Below are positions 27,058-36,155 of a stretch of DNA of 64,000 nt, in pieces. Source of the stretch: UBA4064 sp050179135 (GTDB lineage Bacteria > Desulfobacterota > Desulfobacteria > Desulfobacterales > Desulfatirhabdiaceae); contig JBFXFK010000003.1 of the NCBI GenBank assembly GCA_050179135.1, positions 4,480 through 68,479 of the forward strand, read 5' to 3'. The stretch's first letter is position 1. Every line of letters begins with the position of its first letter. The notes below the pieces were generated by a model, which was given only the letters and a program-made list of their open reading frames with translations, was not told the origin of the DNA and did not search any database. A program made the translations under genes and the position numbers.

Positions 27058-27130
27058 AATGGGATCATCCCGGTATCGGTATCGATTTTTCTGCTTCGAT
27101 CCGATACCGATTCCGACACCGACGTCGATC
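27058..27130. repeat. Inverted hexad-repeat hairpin (CGGTAT / CGATAC)
   Basis: 'cccggtatcggtatcg' on the left pairs with 'cgatccgataccg' on the right, which continues as cgattc, cgacac, cgacgtc hexads. It lies between the convergent CoA-transferase and rpsT genes and may help separate the transcripts. Confidence 0.5.
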
Positions 27131-27164
27131 AAGCGGTAATATGCGGGAATGAAACCGGGTTTTG

Positions 27165-27434
27165 TTATGCCTGTGACGCCCGATTGATCAGTTTGGTCAG
27201 CCGGGATATTCTGCGGGATGCATTGCGGGGGTGAATAACCCCTTTTTGTGCGGCTCTCGCAATGATTGACTTTGCCTCATTCAGCTCCTGCGCCGAATTT
27301 TCAAGCGCCGAATTGCTTACCGAATTTCTGACAGCCTTGATTGCAGTCTTGATTCTGGTTTTGGTCGATCGATTCCGGAGGTTTCTGTTGATATTCTGTT
27401 TTGCACGCTTGATTTCGGATTTGTGGTTGGCCAA
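27165..27434 (-). CDS. rpsT: 30S ribosomal protein S20
   Basis: The 89-residue, very basic helical protein starts 'MANHKSEIKRAKQNINRNLRN' and contains 'KGVIHPRNASRRISRLTKLI', the S20 signature; length is typical (about 87-90). S20 binds 16S rRNA early in 30S assembly. The start is TTG (27434) with an excellent SD (aaaggag, 8 nt). An E. coli counterpart also starts with UUG, where the weak start takes part in autoregulation; the same may hold here. It is transcribed alone. Confidence 0.98.
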   Translation of the reverse strand: MANHKSEIKRAKQNINRNLRNRSTKTRIKTAIKAVRNSVSNSALENSAQELNEAKSIIARAAQKGVIHPRNASRRISRLTKLINRASQA

Positions 27435-27518
27435 CGGTCAAACTCCTTTCCTCATGGTTTCTGTCAAAAGCCTGTTATTAAAAAGACTGTCATTTTATTC
27501 ATAGGTATTAAAATGTCT

Positions 27519-27547
27519 TATTTATTCAAAGCAGCCGGAAAAGTCAA
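27519..27547 (-). promoter_or_regulatory. Probable sigma-70 promoter of rpsT
   Basis: On the minus strand, TTGACT (27547-27542) is separated by 17 nt from TAAATA (27524-27519), about 85 nt upstream of the rpsT start. The -35 is near perfect, the -10 is poor. Confidence 0.4.
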
Positions 27548-27571
27548 GGAATTTGATTCAAGACCGGCCTG

Positions 27572-28699
27572 TTATTCCCCAACCCCTTTGACATCATGAC
27601 TGATTTCAACAACTGCGATGATATTTCCAATAATATCGAAAACCGGTGAGGTGATCCGTCTGTGAAGGCCCACCCTGGATTCGCCAGTGGGTTCTGAGAG
27701 CATCTCGTGAATCTGACCGTCCCGAAACGTACGGACAACCGGACAATTCGCGCAAACGCCGGTTTTCGGAGGGTCCTGAAACATGTGATAACATTTGGGT
27801 TTAACAGAAGGATCGATATGTGGATACCTGCCAGCCATCCGCCGGTTTATTTGGACAACCTCCATTGCCGGATTGATCAGGGCAGCCCCTACCTCCAAAT
27901 AATCCATCACCTGGTTAAAAAATTCCTGCATGACATCCAGCGCACCGGCAGCAGTTTTCTGCCAGGTAATATCCCGGTTCACACCCCGATAGCCCACAAG
28001 CGTTCCTTCCCGGGACAAAACCGGAACCGCATTTGTCAACATACGGATTTGCCTGCCATCCCGGGTCAGTCCCCAGGTTTCGAGATTAACCATGGGCGCT
28101 TTTGATGCCGCTTTAGATTTTAAGTAAGCATTCATGCGTTCGGCTTCATCCAGTGGCATCACATCAAACGGGGATTTGCCGATCATCTCATCAGCGTCAT
28201 ATCCCAGGATGTTTTTAACCCGGCCTGAAATATAATTCAATACGCCGTTGGCATCAATTTCCCATACAATTTCGGACATGCTTTGCAGAATGTCATTCAG
28301 GCGGGTTTCGTTTTCTTTCAGCCGCTTTTCAGCATGACACCGGCGAAGGGCGCAATCCACAGCAATTCTGATCTCGGTATTGTGAAAGGGTTTGATGATA
28401 TATCCATACGGGTCCGCGGTTTCAGCCTCCTCGATAATCTTTATTTCCGAATGGGCTGTCAGAAAAACCGCCGGAATTTCCAGATCGGCTTTCATCCTGC
28501 GACAGGTCTCGATGCCATTCAATTCTCCGGGCATCATGATATCCAGAATGGCCAAATCCGGACGGCAGACTGATGCCATCTGCATTGCCTCGACGCCGGA
28601 TGACGCAACACCGACCACATCATATCCCAGTCCGGTCAGCACCTCTTCCAGATGCATGCCGGTTATGGCTTCATCATCGGCTATCAGAATTTTGGCCAT
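27572..28699 (-). CDS. Response regulator with PAS and Cys-motif PAS-like domains
   Basis: The 375-residue protein has a receiver (1-120; acidic Asp8-Asp9, phospho-Asp53 in 'ILDIMMPG', Lys103 in 'IIKPFH'), a PAS/PAC domain (about 130-255, 'YRGVNRDITWQK'), and a second PAS-like domain (about 258-375) holding the cysteine motif C303-x12-C316-x2-C319 ('CYHMFQDPPKTGVCANC'). There is no kinase or DNA-binding output. The cysteines suggest a metal, Fe-S or redox-sensing site; a similar motif occurs in the activator at 34050. ATG 28699 (SD gggag) is preferred to a longer frame running into the upstream gene. It follows the FAD/Fe-S oxidase by 40 nt. Confidence 0.85.
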   Translation of the reverse strand: MAKILIADDEAITGMHLEEVLTGLGYDVVGVASSGVEAMQMASVCRPDLAILDIMMPGELNGIETCRRMKADLEIPAVFLTAHSEIKIIEEAETADPYGYIIKPFHNTEIRIAVDCALRRCHAEKRLKENETRLNDILQSMSEIVWEIDANGVLNYISGRVKNILGYDADEMIGKSPFDVMPLDEAERMNAYLKSKAASKAPMVNLETWGLTRDGRQIRMLTNAVPVLSREGTLVGYRGVNRDITWQKTAAGALDVMQEFFNQVMDYLEVGAALINPAMEVVQINRRMAGRYPHIDPSVKPKCYHMFQDPPKTGVCANCPVVRTFRDGQIHEMLSEPTGESRVGLHRRITSPVFDIIGNIIAVVEISHDVKGVGE

Positions 28700-28719
28700 T
28701 TTTGTCTCCCTTATTTTAC

Positions 28720-28740
28720 GGGCGACCTGCGGGTCGCCCC
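28720..28740 (-). other. Perfect hairpin GGGCGACC / GGTCGCCC
   Basis: An 8-bp GC stem with a 4-5 nt loop begins at the stop codon of the oxidase gene and lies in the 40-nt spacer before the receiver-PAS gene. No T-run follows on the minus strand, so it may be an attenuator or RNA-stabilising hairpin rather than a full terminator. Very similar intergenic hairpins are widespread in bacteria. Confidence 0.6.
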
Positions 28741-31553
28741 TACACAATCCGCGATGCAACCACCTCAACCGGATGGTACACCGGTATGGACGATACATCC
28801 TCCAGTTGAAGCGTGCAGGTGGGGCAGTCGGTCACAACGGCTGATGCATGCGACGCGTTCAGCCGGTCCGCGAGATCCGATCCGATCCTGCGGCTGAGTG
28901 CAACATGCCGGGACATGGCCCCCCAGGTTCCGGCCATGCCGCAGCAATGGGACTTCAGAACGGTCAGATCCATGCCCAAGTTGTTTGAAAGCAGATGAAT
29001 CGAACTCTCCGGGTCGGATTGAACCTTCAAATGACAGGGCATATGATAGGTCATTGGAATGGCAGTGGATGCCGGAGACAATTTCAGCCTGCCGCCATAT
29101 CGACCGATAAGCCACGATATGTGAATGGTTTTTGATCCGATCGCCCGTATCAGCGGATTGTCCGTCATATCCTGCCACTCCTGCATCAGAGACAGGCCGC
29201 AGGAAGAACAGGTGACCACAATATAATCCATATCGGAAACCAGTTGCCCCCAGTGTTTCAGATTCCGGGCAATTTTTTCGCGTCCCCGGGCCACCATCCC
29301 CTTGGACAGCATGGGCAATCCACAGCAATGCTGGGGTGGGGTGTGTACGGCAAATCCCATGTGGGTCAGAATCCGAACACAGGCAACGCCAATTGCCGGA
29401 CGGACCCAGGTTGCAAAACAGCCGGCAAAATATAGAACCCGAAGTCCTCCCCTGCCCGACACCGGATTGACCTGTTTAAACAGGGGATGATCCGCAAACC
29501 GGACCGGATTCCGATCTTGTGAAATTCCCAAAAAGGCATCCTGCAAGCCTCTGACAACCGGCATGGCCATCAGCCGGTTCATGGCGCGGGGCATGTGCAT
29601 GGCCGCACGTCCCGCAGTTTCAACCTGGGTGATGATCCGGTCCGGAAGGTTTTCGCCAAAGCGCCGGACATAGGCTGCCTTTGCTTCAAGAGCCAGTTTG
29701 GGAATATTGACCCCGGACGGACATTCCATCCGGCAGCTTCCGCAGTTGATGCACCGGTTCATCACCGACTGTAATGCGTTTTCATAGAGCGTTTTGGTGT
29801 CAAACCGGCCGCTGACAAGCGCCCGCAGCAGATTGGCCTTGGCTTTTGGACTTGCCGCTTCCTCACGGGTGAATTTGTAGATCGGACACATGCGCGTGGC
29901 ATGGGTCACGGTGGTGCACTTTGAACAGCCGTGGCATTTTTCCACCTCTTCCAGAAATCCGCCATTCCAGACCAGTTCATATTGCGCCAGACCATGCGCC
30001 CGATACGCACTGCCATAGCGCAGCGATTTCATCATCTGCTCCGGATCATGATGGGTGATGATCTCCGGATTCATCAGGCCTTCGGGATCCAGAATGTCCT
30101 TGATTTTCAGAAACAGCGGGTAAATTTCAGGATACTGTTTTTCAAGATATGCACTGCGCAGCCTGCCGTCGCCATGCTCGCCGGATACGGTCCCCCCCAG
30201 GGAATGCACCAGATCGCACAGACCATCCGCCAGGGTCTTCATCAGACGGATGTCCCGATCCTGTTTCAGGTTCAGAAGGGGCCGGGTGTGCAACAGGCCT
30301 TTGGCAATGTGACCATAGATGACAAACGGCACGCCCTGACGGTCCAGCAGATCATAAAGTCCTTTGAAATACGGCAGAAGCTGAGCAGTTGGAACGGCGG
30401 CATCCTCGATCAGGGCCAAAATTTTCCGTTCGCCCTTGAGCCGGTATAAAATCGGAACAGCCGCTTTTCGCACCGCCCAGAAACGGTCTTTCTGTTCCCG
30501 GGTGACCGCCAGGAATGATGCGTCCGAAAGATGGGCGTCATAAATCCGCTGTTGGGATTGCCTGGCCAGGTTTTCAGCCTCCTCACAGGTTGCCGCATCA
30601 AACTCGATCAACAGAATGGCCGCAACATCAGCCGGGATTTCCCGCTCAAGCGCCGGGCTGTTATCCCGGGCCAGCGTCAGCAGGGACCGGTCCATGATTT
30701 CAATTCCGGATGGCCCCATCGGCAGCAGGTATTGCATGGCTTCTGCCGCTGAAAAAAGATCGGAAAAAAACGCCACAACCAGAGAATCAAATGCCGGCTT
30801 CTCAATCAGCTTCAGTTGAAGCTGTGTGACCACGCCCAGCGTTCCCTCACTGCCTGTCAATACCCGACGCAAATCCAGTTGACCGTTTGCAACCATGCCA
30901 CGCAGATTGTATCCGGCCGTGTTGCAGGGAACAGCGGGATACGCGTTTTCAATCATGACCCGGTTTTGTTCATACATATCCAGGACCTGTGTGAAACGGG
31001 ACGGCAGGCTGTCACCGGGGGTATTTGAAATTTCCGAAAGGGTGGAAATGCTCCCGTCGCTCCAGACGATTTGCGCATCCAGAATATAATCCGAAACATT
31101 GCCGTATTTTACAGAATGGGCTCCGCTGGCGTTGGTTCCGGCCATGCCGCCGAATGTGGCGTACTCACCACTGGAAGGATCCGGCGGAAAAAACAGGCCG
31201 GAGCCGTTCAGTTGCGCCTCAAGCTCACCCAACCGGTATCCGGGTTGGCAGACAAAAAATTTTTCATTCCGATCGAGTGTGATCAGTCGATTCATGTATC
31301 GGGAAAAATCAATGACGATGCCGTGTCCCAATGCGGCGCCGCACAGGCCGCTTCCCGCACCACGAGAATGAATCGTCAGGCCGTTTGCCGCAGCAAACCG
31401 GACGGTTGCCACAACATCCCCGACATCGGCGGGATAGACGACTGCCGCAGGCTCGATGGAGAAAATGCTGCCGTCTGTTGACACCAGCCGGGTGTGGATC
31501 GGATCGTCAAACACATCACCGGTGATCCGATCCTGAAGCATATTGAATTTCAA
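28740..31553 (-). CDS. FAD-linked oxidase fused to Fe-S/CCG subunit (D-lactate dehydrogenase / glycolate oxidase type)
   Basis: The 937-residue protein joins two modules. The N-terminal GlcD-like half (1-~500) has a PCMH-type FAD domain ('SRGAGSGLCGAALGHGIVIDFSRYMNR') and an FAD-oxidase C-terminal domain ending 'LDPEGLMNPEI'. The C-terminal half has two 4Fe-4S motifs ('CHGCSKCTTVTHATRMCP', 'CINCGSCRMECPSG') and two CCG repeats ('HCCGLPML', 'HCCGMAGTWG'). Such fusions oxidise D-lactate or other 2-hydroxyacids at the membrane and pass electrons to quinone or heterodisulfide-type partners. No lactate permease adjoins. Substrate is inferred from family. Confidence 0.9.
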   Translation of the reverse strand: MKFNMLQDRITGDVFDDPIHTRLVSTDGSIFSIEPAAVVYPADVGDVVATVRFAAANGLTIHSRGAGSGLCGAALGHGIVIDFSRYMNRLITLDRNEKFFVCQPGYRLGELEAQLNGSGLFFPPDPSSGEYATFGGMAGTNASGAHSVKYGNVSDYILDAQIVWSDGSISTLSEISNTPGDSLPSRFTQVLDMYEQNRVMIENAYPAVPCNTAGYNLRGMVANGQLDLRRVLTGSEGTLGVVTQLQLKLIEKPAFDSLVVAFFSDLFSAAEAMQYLLPMGPSGIEIMDRSLLTLARDNSPALEREIPADVAAILLIEFDAATCEEAENLARQSQQRIYDAHLSDASFLAVTREQKDRFWAVRKAAVPILYRLKGERKILALIEDAAVPTAQLLPYFKGLYDLLDRQGVPFVIYGHIAKGLLHTRPLLNLKQDRDIRLMKTLADGLCDLVHSLGGTVSGEHGDGRLRSAYLEKQYPEIYPLFLKIKDILDPEGLMNPEIITHHDPEQMMKSLRYGSAYRAHGLAQYELVWNGGFLEEVEKCHGCSKCTTVTHATRMCPIYKFTREEAASPKAKANLLRALVSGRFDTKTLYENALQSVMNRCINCGSCRMECPSGVNIPKLALEAKAAYVRRFGENLPDRIITQVETAGRAAMHMPRAMNRLMAMPVVRGLQDAFLGISQDRNPVRFADHPLFKQVNPVSGRGGLRVLYFAGCFATWVRPAIGVACVRILTHMGFAVHTPPQHCCGLPMLSKGMVARGREKIARNLKHWGQLVSDMDYIVVTCSSCGLSLMQEWQDMTDNPLIRAIGSKTIHISWLIGRYGGRLKLSPASTAIPMTYHMPCHLKVQSDPESSIHLLSNNLGMDLTVLKSHCCGMAGTWGAMSRHVALSRRIGSDLADRLNASHASAVVTDCPTCTLQLEDVSSIPVYHPVEVVASRIV

Positions 31554-31741
31554 CTGTCGATTTCCTGTAGTTTAATGTAAAAATAGAAAAACAGAAGCCC
31601 AGAATTCAGTAGAAAATCGGTAAAATCATTTTCATATCTGGGGGCGAACCCATCGAAATGATTCATGATCGTTTAACGTAAAAATACAAAAAAGTGGTCT
31701 GTGGTCAGCGCAGGGCGGTCGGGCTGCCTTCCTGCGGCCCC

Positions 31742-31832
31742 TTCATCCTTCATCCTTCATCCTTCAGCCTTCATCCTTCATCCTTCATCCTTCATCCTTC
31801 AGCCTTCAGCCTTCAGCCTTCAGCCTTCAGCC
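31742..31832. repeat. Thirteen-unit heptad repeat (TTCATCC / TTCAGCC)
   Basis: Thirteen perfect 7-nt units follow each other: mostly TTCATCC first, then five TTCAGCC in a row, so unit replacement spreads locally. It is the longest heptad array in the window. It lies in the 452-nt gap 31554-32005, which also holds a partial 'cagaagcccagaattcag' remnant of the hairpin family (31594-31612) and no gene. Confidence 0.95.
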
Positions 31833-32005
31833 TATAAACATTATTTCAACCGTCACGCCGGTAGTCAACCAAAATAAGCCAAATCAGGTCCCGAACCGGT
31901 CAGGATTAATCTGGTTGAATTCCATACGGTCTTGTGGCATGTTGACGGAAAGGGTTTAAAATTGAGAAACGGCGTCTCTCATCGGACAGAATATCAAAAG
32001 GAATA

Positions 32006-33280
32006 ATGGACAAAGAAATGACAATTCATCCCATCCTTATTGTTGATGATGAAAAATCCCTGATACTCAGCATTCAGGCCGGATTTGAGTCCTTTCGTGA
32101 CCGGTATCGTCTTTATACTGCGGAAAATGGAAAACAGGCCATCGAAATACTGAAGGCCAATCCCATCGATATTCTGGTAACCGATATCCGAATGCCGGAG
32201 ATGGATGGCTTTGAGCTGATTGTTTACATGAATACGCATTATCCCACTGTGCCAATCATTGTCATGAGTGCTTACGGGACCCGGGAGATTGAATCCCGTT
32301 TGAACAACATTGGAATTGTGCGATTTCTCGACAAACCGGTTGCGTTTGAAAAACTGATTTCCAGCATCGAAGACGGTTTGACCCGCGGAACCCAAAGCGG
32401 TTCGATGACAGGCATTTCCGTCGGCAGCTTTCTTCAGTTGCTGGAAGTGGAAGAAAAGACATGTCTTCTGGATGTCCAGACCAATGGAAAAAAAGGCCTG
32501 TTTTATCTGAATCAGGGAAAGCTGTATGATGCCGTGTGCGGCAATCTGGTTGCAGAAGAAGCCGCAATCGAAATGATCATGTGGGAAGGGGTCAAACTTC
32601 AGTTCAAAAGCCTTCCGGATCGAAAGATCATCCGGCGCATCACGACCGATATCATGGCTATGTTGATGGAGGCATCCAGACGAAAGGACGAGATTAACGA
32701 ACCCGAAGAAACCGAAAATTTTCCTCTGGATTTTCCGGTATCCGGAATAATCGACCACATTGATACCGATCAAATCAATCTGGATTCCCTCCCCAACATC
32801 CTTGACCCCTTACAGGGGGATAAACACACATTTGAAAAAATCCGGTTGCCGGATACCCATGAATCATTGTTGGGCAATGATCCGGATATATTTGAGCCCA
32901 TCCCCCGTCTTTCCATAAAAAAAGTGAATGATCTCCTGAAAACAATGGCGCTGGAAATCAGCGGCGTTGTTTTTCTGGGCGTTTTTGACCGGGATGGTAT
33001 CCGGATTGCCGATTTCCCATCCGCTTCTTCCCTGTCGGATGCTTTTCCCGCGCACATGACCACGCTGATGAATGCAGCTCAAAAGGCAGTCACCGCTCTG
33101 AAAGGCCGGGAACAAATTGAGGAACAAATCGTGCAGACCAGCCAATCCTGGATTCTCTGCCGGCCGCTGTCATCACTCTATTATCTTGGGATTATTGTAG
33201 AGAAACCTGCCATTCTGGGGAATATCCGGCTGGTTGCCGAAAAAAACAGTGACGCGCTCAAACGGCTGTTTCTGCCATGA
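32006..33280 (+). CDS. Response regulator with DUF4388 and roadblock/LC7-like domains
   Basis: The 424-residue protein has a receiver (about 8-125; 'IVDDEKS', phospho-Asp in 'VTDIRMPEMDG', Lys in 'FLDKPVAF'), a DUF4388/PatA-like domain (about 133-230, 'FLQLLEVEEKTCLLDVQ..GKKGLFYLNQGKLYDA'), an acidic linker, and a C-terminal roadblock/LC7-like domain (about 310-420, 'GVFDRDGIRIADFP'). Roadblock domains often serve as platforms for MglA-like small GTPases, and DUF4388 proteins occur with them in Myxococcus-type polarity systems. It heads a three-gene signalling operon with a histidine kinase (36 nt downstream) and a sigma-54 activator. Confidence 0.85.
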   Translation: MDKEMTIHPILIVDDEKSLILSIQAGFESFRDRYRLYTAENGKQAIEILKANPIDILVTDIRMPEMDGFELIVYMNTHYPTVPIIVMSAYGTREIESRLNNIGIVRFLDKPVAFEKLISSIEDGLTRGTQSGSMTGISVGSFLQLLEVEEKTCLLDVQTNGKKGLFYLNQGKLYDAVCGNLVAEEAAIEMIMWEGVKLQFKSLPDRKIIRRITTDIMAMLMEASRRKDEINEPEETENFPLDFPVSGIIDHIDTDQINLDSLPNILDPLQGDKHTFEKIRLPDTHESLLGNDPDIFEPIPRLSIKKVNDLLKTMALEISGVVFLGVFDRDGIRIADFPSASSLSDAFPAHMTTLMNAAQKAVTALKGREQIEEQIVQTSQSWILCRPLSSLYYLGIIVEKPAILGNIRLVAEKNSDALKRLFLP

Positions 33281-33316
33281 TCCGGGGATCAGCCCCATGA
33301 AAGGTAATATCCATCC

Positions 33317-34021
33317 ATGTACGAAAATACCCCCTCCCCAGACCATCTGGATCATATTTTTTCCATATTCCGGCATGAATTGGGGAACACGGTCAACTCT
33401 CTCAAAATCACACTCGAAGTTCTTCTGAACAATTACGCGGGATTTTCCGATCAAAAACGCATCGAGTTTATTGAACGGTCCATGGAACAGGTCGATCGAC
33501 AGCACCATCTTCTGGATAAAATGAAGGCGTATGCCCATGCCACCGTGGATGATATCCAGACCATTCCATTGCTGTCATTCTGGAATGAACTCATTCAGTT
33601 CATCCGCTCCAAAACCCATAAAACCCCGATTGCATTCAACCACCAGATTGCCGCGTCACATGTATTGATCAAAGCCAGCCTCTCCGCCACCCAGCAACTG
33701 CTGGACCATATTCTGAACAATGCCATCGATGCCCTTGAGGGAATCGACTCGCCTCAAATTGACATGGAAGCCAGTATATCAGGTGCTCACCTGATTCTTC
33801 ATATACAGGATAATGGATCCGGAATTGTCCCGGATGTTCTGCCCAAAGTGGTTCTGCCGTTTTTTTCCACCCGCAGCGACCGGAATGGGATGGGACTGTC
33901 CATTGCAGGCAAACTGATGCATCAGATGGGTGGGCAGCTTTTAATCTCGTCAACACCGGGGAAGGGAGCTGTTGTGACACTTCAATTTCCAATCCTGCAC
34001 AATCAGGCAAATATAAACTGA
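33317..34021 (+). CDS. Soluble histidine kinase
   Basis: This compact 234-residue kinase has a DHp helix with His20 in 'FRHELGNTVNSLKITLEVL' and a HATPase_c domain ('HILNNAIDALEG', 'DNGSGIVPDV', 'FFSTRSDRNGMGLSIAGKLM'). There is no sensor or membrane segment, so input must come by protein contact, probably from the flanking receiver-DUF4388 protein or the PAS-containing activator. It may phosphorylate the upstream receiver. The next gene starts 28 nt downstream. Confidence 0.9.
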   Translation: MYENTPSPDHLDHIFSIFRHELGNTVNSLKITLEVLLNNYAGFSDQKRIEFIERSMEQVDRQHHLLDKMKAYAHATVDDIQTIPLLSFWNELIQFIRSKTHKTPIAFNHQIAASHVLIKASLSATQQLLDHILNNAIDALEGIDSPQIDMEASISGAHLILHIQDNGSGIVPDVLPKVVLPFFSTRSDRNGMGLSIAGKLMHQMGGQLLISSTPGKGAVVTLQFPILHNQANIN

Positions 34022-34049
34022 AATATTTTTATATAAGGAAACCGCCGCC

Positions 34050-35399
34050 TTGCTGACACAGGAAATCATCGCCTACAAAGATAATCTGGAGCGTGTACTG
34101 GACAATCTGAAAGAGGGAATCATTGCCCATGACCTCAATCGCCGGATCTTTTTTTTCAATCAGGCTGCGGAGAATATCACCGGTTACAGCAAATCGGATG
34201 TCATTGGGCAGGATTGTCATGTGGCCATGGGCGGCCCGTTTTGTGGAAACCGGTGTCAGTTCTGTGGGAATCAACCCGGCATTGCAGACAAAACCGGATA
34301 TTCAACCTACATTCGAACCAGGCAGGGAGAATACCGCTGTATTGAAATGTGTATCACCGCCATAAACGATGAAATTGGCGAGCGGGTCGGCGTGGTGGCC
34401 TCATTTCGTGATGCCGACAATTGCCTCAACCTTCAGCTCGATGCTGAAAAAATTCAGGGATTTGGAGAAATCATCGGAAATGATGTCCGGATGCTGGATA
34501 TATTTCAGCAGATTCGGAACGTCGCCCGATATGATTATCCTATTCACATTTCCGGAGAAACCGGAACAGGCAAGGAACTGGTTGCCGCAGCCATTCACTA
34601 TGAAAGCAACCGAAAAAACGGACCATTTGTCCCCATCAACTGCGGCGCGCTTCCGGAGGGTCTGATTGAATCCGAACTGTTTGGTCATGTCAAGGGTGCG
34701 TTCACCGGTGCGGTCCGGGATAAAAAAGGCCGGTTTGAGCTGGCCGATGGCGGAACCATTTTTCTGGATGAAGTGGCGGAACTCAGCAAGCCGGTTCAGG
34801 CCAAGCTGCTGCGCTTTTTGCAGGAAGGAGAATTTGAAAAAGTGGGCGGTGAAAAAACCATTTCGGTCAATGTCCGCGTCACCAGCGCCACCAACAGGGA
34901 TCTGAAACAGGCGGTGCAGCGCAATCAGTTCCGGGATGATCTGTACTATCGGCTGAATGTAATTCCCATTCATCTTCCGCCCCTGCGGGAGCGGAAAACC
35001 GATATTCCGCTTCTGATCGATCATTTTCTGTCCCAGGCAGGGAAACGTTACAATCAGCCGATACAGGGAATATCACAGGAAGCCATGTCCCGGTTGATGG
35101 CCTACAACTGGCCCGGCAATATCCGGGAGCTTCAGAATACCATTCAGTATGCCATCGTTCACCGGAAAAACAGCCGGATCGACGCCCATGATCTACCTTC
35201 CGAAATCCAGGCAGCGGCCGCCTGCAAAATGACCACGTCAAGAGGTCCCAGACAGAAACTGGATGCAAAAACCACCCTCGAGGCCCTTACAAAGACGGCC
35301 GGAAACAAATCCCGGGCTGCAACCATTCTGGGGGTGGGACGGGCAACCCTGTACCGGTTTCTGGAGGAACATCCCCAATTATGTCATCAATGGGAATGA
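34050..35399 (+). CDS. Sigma-54-dependent activator with Cys-motif PAS sensor
   Basis: The 449-residue activator has an N-terminal PAS domain (about 11-125) with an inserted cysteine cluster C56-H57-x7-C65-x3-C69-x2-C72 ('CHVAMGGPFCGNRCQFCG'), an AAA+ domain with Walker A 169-176 ('GETGTGKE'), sigma-54-contact GAFTGA (216-221), Walker B 'TIFLDEVAE', and a C-terminal Fis-type HTH ('KSRAATILGVGRATLYRFLEE'). It drives transcription from -24/-12 promoters. It has no receiver, so the PAS Cys cluster is the probable input (redox, Fe-S or metal). TTG 34050 start has SD aagga. Its 3' end overlaps the convergent LpxH-like gene by 21 nt. Confidence 0.93.
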   Translation: MLTQEIIAYKDNLERVLDNLKEGIIAHDLNRRIFFFNQAAENITGYSKSDVIGQDCHVAMGGPFCGNRCQFCGNQPGIADKTGYSTYIRTRQGEYRCIEMCITAINDEIGERVGVVASFRDADNCLNLQLDAEKIQGFGEIIGNDVRMLDIFQQIRNVARYDYPIHISGETGTGKELVAAAIHYESNRKNGPFVPINCGALPEGLIESELFGHVKGAFTGAVRDKKGRFELADGGTIFLDEVAELSKPVQAKLLRFLQEGEFEKVGGEKTISVNVRVTSATNRDLKQAVQRNQFRDDLYYRLNVIPIHLPPLRERKTDIPLLIDHFLSQAGKRYNQPIQGISQEAMSRLMAYNWPGNIRELQNTIQYAIVHRKNSRIDAHDLPSEIQAAAACKMTTSRGPRQKLDAKTTLEALTKTAGNKSRAATILGVGRATLYRFLEEHPQLCHQWE

Positions 35400-36155
35400 A
35401 TTGCCAATCCGCCGGCATTTACCCGGTCCCAGATATTCCCACAAACCAAGCTCACCCTGCTTTAGTTCGGCATAGCAGCAGGTTTTAATCCACGCGCCGG
35501 TATTGACATAGACTTTGCCATTTTTTTTAATAATTTCAGGATAATGGGTATGTGCCAGGATCACCATGTCAAACCCCCTTTCAAGCAATTGAAGCCCGAC
35601 TTTTCGATACGCTTCCGGAACACTGGGTTTGATGCCGGTTTCAACACATTTCCGGCTGAGCCCGGAAAGCCATTCGCCCAACTGGATGCCGATGGTGGGG
35701 TGAAGGAGTTTGAAAAGTTTCTGATTTCGTCTGTTTCTGAGCATGTGAAATATCAGCGTATGGATTGCCCCGGTCTCGACATAACGGTCGCCATGAGACA
35801 TCAGGAGCCGCTTTCCCTGAATGTCAATTTTCAGTTCCTCGCCATGCATCATCATTCCAAGCGTCCGGCTTAGAAATGGTCCCAGCGAAAAATCATGGTT
35901 CCCTGCCAGATAGTGAAGCCGGACCCCGGACTCGGCCAGATTTTTGAGTGCGTGAAGGATGTTGAAATAGTCTGAGCGGATCACATGGCGGTATTCAATC
36001 CAGAAGTCAAAAATATCACCCAGCAAAAACAAATGATCGATCCGGCCCTGAATCTCCTTCAGAAAGGCAATCAGGGCCTCTTCCCGGTTTTCTCCACCGG
36101 AAACGGGCAGGCCCAGGTGCACGTCAGACAAAAAAATGGCGGTGTCATGCGGCAT
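35379..36155 (-). CDS. UDP-2,3-diacylglucosamine hydrolase-like metallophosphoesterase (LpxH type)
   Basis: The 258-residue calcineurin-like phosphoesterase has all metal-binding blocks: DxH ('FLSDVHLG', Asp11/His13), GD ('LLGDIFDFW'), GNHD and 'LAHTHYP'. The 'DVHLG...DIFDFWIEY' spacing is typical of LpxH, which cleaves UDP-diacylglucosamine to lipid X in lipid A synthesis. ATG 36155 is chosen because it gives the conserved 'MPHDTAIFLSDVHLG' opening; it overlaps the upstream aconitase end by 11 nt, so translation is probably coupled. Close relatives without proven LpxH activity exist, so the symbol is withheld. Confidence 0.8.
   Translation of the reverse strand: MPHDTAIFLSDVHLGLPVSGGENREEALIAFLKEIQGRIDHLFLLGDIFDFWIEYRHVIRSDYFNILHALKNLAESGVRLHYLAGNHDFSLGPFLSRTLGMMMHGEELKIDIQGKRLLMSHGDRYVETGAIHTLIFHMLRNRRNQKLFKLLHPTIGIQLGEWLSGLSRKCVETGIKPSVPEAYRKVGLQLLERGFDMVILAHTHYPEIIKKNGKVYVNTGAWIKTCCYAELKQGELGLWEYLGPGKCRRIGNSFPLMT

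Noticed and set aside
31742..31832. Regular repeats that might suggest a CRISPR array
   Set aside because: The period is 7 nt with no spacers; there are no cas genes. It is a microsatellite-type array.
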